DNA of 64,000 nucleotides from Jacaranda mimosifolia (Eukaryota > Streptophyta > Magnoliopsida > Lamiales > Bignoniaceae), in NCBI GenBank assembly GCA_018894105.1, contig CM032119.1, positions 11,859,246-11,923,245 of the forward strand, written 5' to 3'. This document shows, piece by piece, positions 12,086-21,827 of this stretch. How positions within the stretch are numbered: position 1 is the stretch's first letter; the number at the start of each line of letters is the position of its first letter. Under the pieces are notes generated by a model that was not told where the DNA came from, ran no database searches, and saw only the letters and a list, made by a program, of their open reading frames with translations. The position numbers were made by a program, and so were the translations under genes.

Positions 12086-12897
12086 TGATGTAGGATAGCC
12101 CAACAAGCCCAATCTAATAACACTCGACCAGATAAAAGGTATGACGTGGGAAAACCTAATTAGCTATCAAGCCTAACCCATTGGTGATCGACCAAGTTAT
12201 CGATCGGACCTAACCTCACTAAGTCGTTCTTCCAACACGAGTATCGATATTTTGCCTAGTCGACCAAAGTACGATTGGCCAAGTCGATAATGTTTATTCA
12301 GTAGTCAACTAGGGAGATATCTGAATCTAATGGGGTTCCAATGTGCCGACCAGAGCACATGCAGCTGACTCACAGACAAGTATTCATCTCGACCCTAGTA
12401 GGACGAATGGACGAGACCACCCCTTTAACGTATTGAACGTTCTAACATGCGGCATGCCTATGTATTAATGACACATGCCTCTATCAGTAACACCTTTCTG
12501 TAGCATTAGTGTAGTGCGTACCTTCTTTGTACCACCATGTCCTATAAGGCTAGAAGAGGCGCCACCTGGAATAGTAAATAAAAGGTAAAAGACCTAAAGG
12601 TCCTCAGGTGAAGACAAAACCCCTCTCTGAATACACAAGGGCATCATGGACATATCAACCACCGCAGGAAAGCTATAAATACCCTATTGTCACCCTTCAG
12701 CAAGGTATGCTAATTATCACTCAAAGCCCTCACTCTACTGCTCTACCTTCTAGTCGATTAAGTATTGACACCTAACATGTGCTATTGGTTGTAGGACTCA
12801 ATCCAACTACATCCTCAAACCTCTTCTCGACCTACCAACTAGTCGATTGGATTGGATCATGGCCTAGCATACTACCAAACTATTTATACCATCATCA
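12086..12897 (+). repeat. 3' LTR of element A
   Basis: Starts TGATGTAGGATAGCCCAA, ends ACCATCATCA and is followed by AGGAG, a near match to the GGGAG before the 5' LTR. It carries a TATA box at 12674-12681. Compared with the 5' LTR it has about 95 extra bp (12430-12550) and lacks about 40 bp. Confidence 0.88.
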
Positions 12898-13148
12898 AGG
12901 AGAATTCAAATTCTTGTGTATAAGGTTTTATGAGTACATAATTAAATTTATAATATTTTCCTTCGATTTATGTCTACAAGTGGTACTAGAGTAGGTCTAG
13001 CTAGATAATTAGACGTGTTTGTTTTGATTCATTGAAAAATAATTTTAGTTAGAAGTTTTTTTAAACTATAACTTGTGAATTATTTAGGCTATAAATTTCT
13101 GCAATTTTAAGGCCTCTTCTTTTGGATTAATCTTTGATATCTTTAATG
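12898..13148. other. flank of element A; possible remnant of an older LTR and primer site
   Basis: No gene. The string AAGTGGTACTAGAGTAGG near 12977-12995 resembles the TGGTATCAGAGC primer-binding site used by Ty1/copia elements, so A may have landed in an older copia LTR whose upstream part would lie before 1752. No copia coding sequence follows. Confidence 0.3.
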
Positions 13149-13655
13149 AAAACTATAAAAAAAAATTATTGTTTCCAGCAAAAAATTTCCATGGACTTTC
13201 CAATGATTTAGTGATAGCTTCACAAAGGAGACAAATTCCAATAGAAATTCATCGATAACTTTTGCAAGACTTCATCGATTTTGGTGGGCAAAAGAAGCGA
13301 AAATCTCCAATGGAATATCCACTAGAAAGGTCAATTGGAAACTTTCCCAACAGACTTTTCAAATGGATACTCTGTCGAAGTTTTCTTGTTAATTGTATCA
13401 TACCAAAGGTAACATTTCCGATGGATAAACCTTCGAAAAATCCTGCTAGAAGGTTTCTAAATGACATTTTTGATGAATTATTTGTCCAAAAATACAATAT
13501 TTTTTATTCAAGAAAAAGGTTAATATGTGTAATGTATATCTCGTCGCAAATCAGACAAGAAACTTCTCCCATTGTTCTTTTTGACAAATTGCCATAGATA
13601 ATCCAATGGGATTTATTAAAATATTTTTTAATATAAATTTTAATTGTAGGTGGAA
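13149..13655. mobile_element. possible CACTA-type relic
   Basis: The start AACTATAAAAAAAAATTATT resembles a decayed CACTACAAAAAA terminus. Inside are repeated words such as TTTCCGATGGATAAA, CCTTCGAAAAATCC and CCAATGGGAT, much like the subterminal repeats of the CACTA element at 42214-48163. The right end (about ATTGTAGGTGG) is a poor match, so limits are uncertain. Confidence 0.35.
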
Positions 13656-14748
13656 TTTCCATAAGACATCAAAATTAAAAATTGGGCGCCGATCCTTTCT
13701 TCTTCAGGCTAAAATCTTTTTACCCCCTGTAAAATACAAAATGGACGGTTTACCCTCCTGTGATAAAAAGAAATAGATTGAAATGTCCTGCTATATTTTC
13801 AAACTATGGTTCACTGCTTCTTTCCCTATACTTAAGTTGAATTTCGCACTATATAAACAAAAATGCCTTCATATATATATATATATATGCTTTGACTACT
13901 TTCCCAATTTCCAATTTCCCGGGCTGAAAATTGAAATTCTCTTCACTGTCTATTCAAAAGGATTGGGGATTTCGTAATTAGAACCTAGTTCTTCCACATA
14001 TTTAAGAAATAAGTATATTCTTTGGAGTGTAATTTAAGTACAAGCGAGAAAAGTATTACCCATATGTCGAAAGAGAGATTTGCAAAGCTTTTGAATGGGA
14101 GAGAGACGAAGGTTACTGAAATTTTTGAATAGGAGAGAGCCAGAGGTCAGTGAACCTTTTCACCACAACAGTTGATGAGGTATGTGTTTCGAACACCTAA
14201 AAATATGGATAATGTCGTTGACTTGTTATTTATTTACTTGACAACTGAATATCCAATCATATTAGCTTAGGTTGTAAATATATGGCCAAAGTTTGATATG
14301 TCTATGAGAAATTAGAATATTTTCTCGGGTTTGATAAAAGATTCTTCACTTTATTTGATTTTATCATCCATGTAAGGTGTATATGGGGTTGATGTCTGAT
14401 ATTAATATTGGTGGGTGGGAGGTTGATTGTACCCTTATCTACTGACAAAAAGTAGAATACTGTTTAAATACTGTTCAAGGCCCATTTATTTTTTTTAATT
14501 CTATCAATTCTTGCCATTTTACTTGAATTTTTGCAATTTTAGAATGTCCCGACAATAAAAAATAATAATAAATTATGAATATTGTCCTAGTGGTTGCTAA
14601 TGTATTAGCTAAGTATTTGTTGAATTATTTATTTAGTTATTTGCTGAGTATTTATGGATTTATTTGGTGAATTATTTGCTGAATTATTTTCTTTAAATAC
14701 AGATGACATTATTGCATTAGGTACACATGTGGGTGGGTGAGGAGTTTA
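13656..14748. other. non-coding flank of the MULE
   Basis: Contains C-rich runs TTTTTACCCCCTGT (about 13710) and GGTTTACCCTCCTGTG (about 13746), a short AT microsatellite near 13872-13889 and AT-rich sequence with TATTTGCTGAATTATTTGC-like short repeats near 14600-14690. The C-rich runs may mark the left end of the MULE, but no matching inverted repeat was found on the right. Confidence 0.4.
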
Positions 14749-15079
14749 TATAAAGTCCCATAATTGAATACAAAGGGAGATGAGAAGCAAGTCTTTAGCA
14801 AAGTTGATTTGGATTTCCTTAGGATACCAGAGTTGTATGGTATGCTTACAAGCATCATTGGATGTGATAATTGTAGTGGCATGTTCTATCATTGTGTGCC
14901 TGACTATCCACTTGACATAGGGTTGAGGAAATTAGTTTAAACTGAACTATAGCAATTATAGACATGGTTTCATATTATCAAGTTGTAAGGAAACCTATTG
15001 TGAACTATGTGGAGGTTGTCCCCCCAATGGTTATGATAGACATATCAGGAGCTTAGAGACCTGATGAGGGCATGATAGA

Positions 15080-15480
15080 TCTATATGAGCTAGTACAAGA
15101 GCCCACAGCAAATTAGCAGAACATAAGCATGCAAAAAATGAACTAGCAATTGAGCATGCACGCAAGGCCATATTTGAGCCAGTAGATAAGCATGCACAGG
15201 AAGTAGCAGATGAGCATGTACAAACGGCAACAGTTGAGCCAGCAGATGAGCATCCACATGAGGCAACAGTTGTGCCAATAGTAAACATGCATAGGAGGCA
15301 ACAATTGAGCTAATAGTTAAGGCATCCAAGAAAGGTAATGAGAAAGTTGATCATGCACAGAAGGCAGCAGTTGAGCAGGCATTTGGATCAGTTTTTGGTG
15401 CAAAAAATAAGGGACTTGAGGTAGCTTTTGAACTAATAGTTGAGCAAGCATCTGAGGTACTGTTTTACCATCTATATATA
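15080..15480 (+). repeat. imperfect tandem repeats in the MULE gene, first block
   Basis: Units of about 27-39 bp built on GAGCCAGCAGATGAGCATGC then a CAnGAGGCAACA-like tail, giving repeats like EPADEHAQEAT in one frame. A second, more degenerate block (GAGCAAGCATTTGAGGTA type) runs from about 15590 to 15840. Repeat proteins of this sort are not part of the core transposase. Confidence 0.6.
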
Positions 15481-15575
15481 TATTTTAAGTGTTTTACCCT
15501 TTTATCTTACTTAAAATGGGCATTAGAACCTTCCTGTGTTGCAATTCTTTTTTTTAACATTTAGCATTTTCATGT
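15463..15575 (+). repeat. dispersed direct repeat, copy 1
   Basis: TGTTTTACC, then AAGTGTTTTACCCTTTTAT, then CCTGTGTTGCAATTCTTTTT and AACATTTAGCATTTT. The same order of words recurs at about 20236-20345. Copy 1 interrupts the repeat-coding region of the MULE gene, so it may be an intron or a small insertion. Confidence 0.6.
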
Positions 15576-18500
15576 ACATTGTCAATATGAAACAACAATT
15601 GAGCATGCACAAGAGATTCTAGTTGATCAATCATGTGCCCCACCAATTGATTAACCATGTGAGAAAAATTTTGAGACACAAGTTGTACAAGCATTTGAGG
15701 TAGTTTTTGAGGTACTAGTTGAGCAGGGATTTGGGCCACTAGTTGAGTAAGCATCTGAGGTAACAAATAAGCCACCAATTGAGCAAGTTGAGCAACCATT
15801 TGAGGCAATAAATAAGTCTTCAGTGGAGGTAGCACTTTAGCATTAGAAGGAATAAATAAACTAGTCTTTAGTGAGAAAGCAAACCAGGCAACTTGCGATC
15901 TACCATGTGATGAGGGAATTAATTCAACAATAAATAAGACAGTTGAAGCAGTTGAAGAACAAGCACCATTGATGCTTAGTAGCTATTAACACAATAGGGA
16001 GCACCATTTGGTAAACACCATCATTAGCAAACTTGGGTTTAGAAGGGTTAGATACAGACTTTGACTCCTTTTGGCAAGATGATAATGTAGCATACAACCA
16101 AGCACCAGTTAACAAGAACAACATACAGGACAAAGGAAAAAGAATATTGATTGGTGTTGGTGAAGTAGAATAAGTTAAGGAAGATGATGCATCAACTGAT
16201 AAGGATTATATATAACACGATAATGCAGATGAAGAGTCTAATGAGGCTGATTATTTAGATACACTAATCTGTGTATTGAAAGATGTTGAAAGGTCTACTG
16301 ATGATGACATATTGACTGATAGAAGTCAGAGCAAAAGAGATTTAATTCAAAAATTATAAAGGATTTTGAGAAATGCTGATGGTAATCAGACTAGGAAGAA
16401 GAAAGTTGCAGGTAAGTCTCAGAATATGGCTAATGAGGATTGGTACAGTGAGGTCGGAGAAGAGGATGAATTGATTAACTTTTCTAGTTTAGATATATTG
16501 CACCTAAGCATCATTTTTATAAAGAATGGGAGGATCTAAAGAATTTCCAGATAATAGTAAGTACAAAATTTCAAAATGCTCAAATATTCAAAGAGGTGCT
16601 CAGACACTATTATATAATGGAAGAATTTTAATTGGAGTTCATGAAGAATGAGAATGCTAGAATAACTGCAAGGCGTGCCCATGAATATTACACATGGAGG
16701 ATTCGTGCTTTACCAGTAATGAGGGGTATAATTTTTCATGTAAAAACTATTAAAAGGGAGCATGTGTGGACAAGGATATATGGGAACAAGCTTGCTAAGT
16801 GTGGCTACTTAGAAAAAAAGTTGGAGAAAATAATCTATAGATTCCAATAGAGAAATTGCAATATGTTATTAACACAAAATTAAGGATTTAGGTTAGAAAA
16901 AAATAGTTGCAAAAAAAAAAAAACTTTAGTAAATAGAAAGAGGGATGATGGATTGCAATACGAAAGACTGTAGGATTATTTTGAGACTGTGAGGTGCAAG
17001 AACCCTAGCAGCAAGCTTATCCTTAGAAAGGTTGATGGAAGTGAATCCTAGTATTTGAGAGAATGTATTTTAGTCTTGATGCCAGGAAGAAGGGTTTCTT
17101 AGCTGGTTGTAGGCCTATTATTAGCATTGATGGTTGCTACTTGAAGACTGCTTATGTGGGACAACTTCTAAAGGTTGTTGGTAGAGATGTTAATGACAGC
17201 ATGTAGCCCATTGCCATAGCATTGGTCTTTATAGAGAATAGGGAGGCTTGGACTTGGTTTCTTAGAGAGTTGTTAGAAGATATTAGGGCTCTTGGAGAGT
17301 CCAAATGGGTGTTTGTATCTGACAAACAGAAAGGCCTAATTAAGGCCTTAAAAGACTTGGTGCTTGGGAGTGAGCACAGGTTTTTCATTCGACACATGAA
17401 TGAATATTTCAAGAAAAAGTTCAATGGACTAAAGCTCAAAGATTTTTTTGGAAGGCCATATCTACAACAAATGAGGCAGGTTCTGAAGACTTTATGAAGG
17501 AACTTGAGAAAGTTGTCCTTAAGGTGATGAAGAGATATAAACTATTGCTGAGTGGTTTAGAAAGATCCTTCCCCAGCACCAGAGTAGATCTCATTTTCAT
17601 ATTTACTGTAAGTCTAATGTTCTGGTGAATAATTGTGTGAATCTTTCACAGTTGCTTTTCTTAAGGACAGGCGTATTATTACGATGTTTGAATAGATTAG
17701 AATTAGAATCATGACTAGAATCTAGTGCAAAAGGAAGATTATTGAAAAATATACTGGCTTGATTTGTCCTAACTTCTTGAAAAAAATTAACAAGCATCAT
17801 AAACTTGCAAAGAATTAGTGGACAAGATGGTGTTGAAGAGATGAATTTGAAGTCAACAAATTTACTAATAAGTATGTTGTTGACCTAGCTAATGCACTTG
17901 CACATGTAGTATGTTCCAATTGAATGGATGCCTAAGTTATCATGCATATACTGCCGTTCAGAAAAGCGAGATAAGATTGAGGATAATGTCATTGCTTATT
18001 ATAGTGTGGAGTTGTACAAAAAAGTTTATCAATTCATGATTCATGATGTTCTTGGCCGAAAATATTATATCAAGGCCCCCTTATGAGCCATTGAGGCCCC
18101 CAACCTTGAAGAGAAAAGTGGAAAGGCCTAAAAGGTTGAGGATGAGAGGACTATATGAGTTGCAAAGGAACACTTCAACAAGGAAAGACCTAATTCATAC
18201 CTGCTTGCAAACAGGCCCTAGCAAAGCTACTTGCTCCAATCCTGTGCATCTAATGTCCAAATTGTATAATGTATGTATGTGATTAAATTCAGTTCAAATT
18301 ATTACTATTTCAATGATTAAATTGACCTTGTATTGAAATAAATTGTCTTTGCAAGGTAACCCTTCAGCAGAGATGAACACTCAATGTTCAAGTGCCGCTC
18401 CTGCCAGTCAAGCTTATATAACTAATGTGCAACCTTCTCCTACCTCTATTCCTTAACTAAGAATTGCAAGGTAACTAATTATTAATTATTTTTTTATATA

Positions 18501-18960
18501 GAATGAATTTCTAGTTTACTCACTCTTAGATTTAAAAATTGCAGAAATAGTCTACTTTTGGAGGCAAAGGAACGTACCAAGGCTTCAAGAATGAAGTACT
18601 GCTTGCCAAATGACCAAGAAATAGAAACTCAAGCACATTAAGGTCAAAATAGTGAGTAGCTGGATTAGGAGCAGTGCCAAGTACATCAACTCTAACTACA
18701 TTAGGTCCCAATGGATCAGCTTTTGGTAGTTTAGCTCCTAGTGAGTTAGCTCCAGCTACTTCAGCTCTAAGTGCATCAATAGTGGGGTTTGGTTCTAATG
18801 TAGGAGGTGTGAAGAGAAAAGGAAGCCAATTATACCTAATGTATCAGGAAATATTAGGTCAAGGGCATTGCAGAGGAGAAAGAAGAATTAGGGTGGGTGT
18901 AAAGCTGTATCTTTTACTCTATTTTTTAAGCAAATTGTATTCTTCAACATGTATTTCTGG

Positions 18961-19206
18961 AACTGTATTGTTGAAGCTGAATTTGTGGCATTTTTTTGGA
19001 AGGTTTCAGGGATAGGGTAACTCCTCACGTTGCTTATGGAAAATTGTTGTTGATAATGTTCTTTTTGGCAAACTAAATTTTATTTTAGTTACATTACAGT
19101 GTTGTCTTGCTTCTTTTGCATTTTTTTGGATTGGTTGTGGATTATTTTGAGGTAGGTTTTAGATTTATTTTATGTTAGTTTTGACATAGTTTTAGTTAGG
19201 TTTGGA
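18961..19206. other. AT-rich 3' flank of the MULE gene
   Basis: T-rich sequence after the last recognisable MULE coding block and before the hAT-like element. No frame or signal was recognised. Confidence 0.4.
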
Positions 19207-20132
19207 TAGAGGTGTCAATTGTGTGTCGTGCTGGGTTGTTTCGTGTCAGGTTGAGGTGAAAATATTATGAAATTTTGCTCAACCCGAACCCAACCCCAAA
19301 AGTACTCAACCCAATAAACCTCAACCTGAACCCAGCCTAAAAGTTTTTGTATCGAACCGAACCCAACCCATTACAACTTGTGATTATTTTTCATTAACAA
19401 TTCATTTAAAAACCTACAACATTTTATTTTCAACTAAAATTTTAATAAAAGAATCAACTTATACCAAAGTTTTGGGAAAAATCACTAATTATAAAATTTA
19501 GAAAAAAGTCAACCTTATTGTATTATGGAACAATTTGATAATTATATTTCATGTAATTTTCTATCAACATCAATAATATAGAAATTTCAATGCTAAACCA
19601 AAAGTTCATGAAATCGAATTTCAATAAAGAAATACAATTCCTCCCATCTAAATCACTAATAATCACCTCAACAGCATAGTGTACTAAGTAGTAAATAATA
19701 ATTTTTAATTTATTACAAACCAATCTTGAGTTAAATTGTTCAAAACTAACATCAAGTCATTAATTAAAAATACAAGAAACATATCATACTTCATCTTTTA
19801 ATTTTAGTCATATCTGTTCATTGCTATTTTCTTCTTCCAATTGAGGTTTGGTGCAAAAAATAAGCACACAAAAGTATTAATTCATACAAGATGTATACTT
19901 TTTTTCATTTCTTTAACATTTGGATCGGGTTATATTGGGTTGGCGTGTTACCTAATAAAATTATCGTGTTTATCGGGTAACCCAAAACCCAACCTGAACC
20001 AACCTACAATTTTCATGTTGCTTATTAGGTCGACCAAATATCGACCCAACCCAATAACATTCAACCCAGACCCAATAATTTCGTGTTGATTTGTATCGTA
20101 TTATCATATCATGTAAAAAATTGCCAACCCTA
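19207..20132. mobile_element. non-autonomous hAT-like element
   Basis: Left end TAGAGGTGTCAATTGTGTGTC. The right end, reverse complemented, is TAGGGTTGGCAATTTTTTAC, so the TIRs agree in part. Both subterminal regions are rich in CAACCC, CGACCC and CGTGT words, a typical style of plant hAT MITE-like elements. The flanks GGTTTGGA (19199-19206) and GTTTTAGA (20133-20140) agree at six of eight positions, fitting an aged 8-bp target duplication. No transposase is inside. Confidence 0.7.
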
Positions 20133-20597
20133 GTTTTAGATTACTTTTAGGTATTTGAGGATGAGGATAACGAGTATTAGATTACTACATCTTAGTGTAA
20201 CTAACCTATTTTTGCTACTTTCTGGAAAACTACAAGCATTTTACCTCCCTATGTTTCTTTAAAAGAGTGTTTTACCCTTCTATTATATAAAAATTGCATC
20301 ATGCACCCCCTGTGTTGCAGTTTTTTTAACATTGAACATTTTAGGTATATTAACAAGTATATAAAAACCAAGAATACATTAAGCATTTCAGAGTCAAGAA
20401 TTTAATAATCAAGAAATTCAAAGATGCACATTAACAAGTACATATAATTACATTGAATATACATTAAACTTACTCAAAATGCATTGAAAATAGATAAACT
20501 ACGTCATGAATAGGTTGAAAATTAACATTATTAATAAGACACCACATACAACCCAAGAAAAATAAACATAGTTTTTAGGCATCTTAGACTTTATATC
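20133..20597. other. non-coding sequence with dispersed repeat copy 2
   Basis: Holds the second copy (about 20236-20345) of the repeat at 15463-15575 (AAAAGAGTGTTTTACCCTTC, then CCCCCTGTGTTGCAGTTTTT). AT-rich sequence with no gene follows up to the LTR of element B. Confidence 0.5.
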
Positions 20598-21383
20598 TGT
20601 AAAACCCTTACAATGATTCTGTTTTATGGTGGGTGGATTTGGTGTATTGACAGACAGGATAATAGACCAGAAAGATAGACCTATGAATCACTAAGAAGGT
20701 GGGCTGATCCTACAACCAACGAATACGTGTTAGACTAGCTGAGAGAGCCCTTGGCTAAGGCCCTATAATGCGTAAGTCCATAGTAATTCGACTGGAAGGC
20801 AAAATGAGTAGAGTGAGGGTTTAGAAGTGTGTAAATCATATATCTGAATCTAAAATAAAGGTATTTATAGTTTCTGTTGCCTGAGAGAGGTGAAGGGGTT
20901 GAAAAGACCGTATTCTCACTACTTTATAATGAGGTTCCTTCTATTTATATAGGGGCTTCAGAAGTTATTTTAGGGTTGGTTGGCCACCATGCCTTAAATC
21001 GGCCAAAAATAAGAGGTGTCCTTACCGTAATTAATATAGAGGGGACCGACTAATGGAGTCATTAATGAGTATAGAATAGTAGTTTGACAACATTAAATAC
21101 ATAAGTAATTGGTGGCAAGCACCACAATTAATGTGGTTGTGACCTGGAAATATCTTGGTCTGCTTTATAGTCAACCATGTATGATTGAGAGGATTTTGTT
21201 CATGAAGACCATGATATATACATTAATACTAGACCCAGTCTCGGGTTAGCATCTGCCTAAAGTCAAGAACTCGATAAAGCTCTATTCAGGTCTTATAGTT
21301 AGGTCTATGTGTAAGGCTAGACTTAGTCTTGGATATTAAGCTAATTGATCGAGAGTACTGGACTTGTTAGGTCACCTACATCA
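20598..21383 (-). repeat. 3' LTR of element B
   Basis: On the minus strand it begins TGATGTAGGTGACC, close to the TGATGTAGGATAGCC start of the A LTR, and lies directly after a purine-rich tract. The other end is placed at TGTAAAACCCTTACA (20598), which is the weaker boundary. A minus-strand TATA box CCTATATAAATAG lies near 20942-20956. Confidence 0.65.
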
Positions 21384-21400
21384 CGAGTACCCCTTGTCGT
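21384..21400 (-). other. polypurine tract of element B
   Basis: The minus strand reads ACGACAAGGGGTACTCG directly before the TGATG start of the LTR, the same position as the tract in element A. Confidence 0.6.
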
Positions 21401-21619
21401 TAGTCCAATCTAGCAAGCGAAAGGTTGGAGTTAGGAATAGCTAATTTATTATGACTTTATGTCAACTTGGAAATTTGAATCTCGACCAGGATTTTGGTGG
21501 TGGCAACTACTGGGTGGTTTTGAGTGGTTACCTCGAGCAGTTAAAAATTAATACTATTGGTTATGCCATTATTAGTTAATATCCAATCATTTTAACTAGT
21601 GATTTGCCATTGATCCCCC

Positions 21620-21627
21620 TATAAATA
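21620..21627 (+). promoter_or_regulatory. TATA box upstream of the antisense gene of element B
   Basis: TATAAATA in CCCCCTATAAATAGTCTC, about 200 bp before the ATG at 21828 and on the same strand as that gene. The pyrimidine run ending TTATAG just before the ATG (about 21802-21823) could be a 3' splice site of a short leader intron. Element A has a TATA box in the matching place. Confidence 0.6.
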
Positions 21628-21827
21628 GTCTCTTTGACTGCACATTTGTTACTTATATTGCGTTACTATGAGGTTGAGTTCTGAGATTTCAGTTCAAGTG
21701 TATTGGTTCCCAAGATTGCGTTAACTTTCTTCTAGCCAACTTTCATTAAAGTTTTCTATTCTTCTTCTCTTTATAAGTACTTTTTGCTTTTCTAAGTTAC
21801 TTTTTTTTTTGTTTTTGTTATAGTAAT

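Larger units (their letters stand above)
1752..12897 (+). mobile_element. Element A: decayed Ty3/gypsy (Tat-type) LTR retrotransposon
   Basis: Complete in outline at 11.1 kb. It has a 5' LTR, a TTTGGCGTCG primer-binding region directly after it, gag, then protease, RT, RNase H, a second RNase H and integrase. A spacer with tandem repeats follows, then an antisense gene, a polypurine tract and a 3' LTR. Flanks GGGAG (1747-1751) and AGGAG (12898-12902) fit a 5-bp target duplication with one change. Two RNase H domains and an antisense extra ORF are known traits of the Tat lineage. Stops and frameshifts occur throughout and the LTRs differ by indels and many substitutions, so it is old and inactive. 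Confidence 0.93.
14749..18960 (+). pseudogene. Mutator-like (MULE) transposase gene, broken
   Basis: Pieces in order: an N-terminal segment (about 14780-14935) with YHCVPDYPLDIGLRKL, typical of plant MURA starts; an imperfect Glu/Ala/His-rich repeat region (15080-15840); an acidic stretch (16180-16480); the MuDR DNA-binding type domain (about 16500-16850; CPW-type motif replaced by YYTWRIRALP); the DDE transposase domain (about 16960-17800) with SIDGCYLK, VGQLLKVVGRDVND, FVSDKQKGLIKAL and EHRFFIRHMNEYF; and a basic C-terminus (about 18060-18280) with KVERPKRLRMRG and a Cys/His-poor tail. It would cut and move the element. Many stops and frameshifts make it dead. Terminal inverted repeats were not found. 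Confidence 0.85.

Noticed and set aside
13262..13597. Plus-strand 111-residue gene
   Set aside because: The frame runs through CACTA-style subterminal repeats on both strands; no family resemblance.
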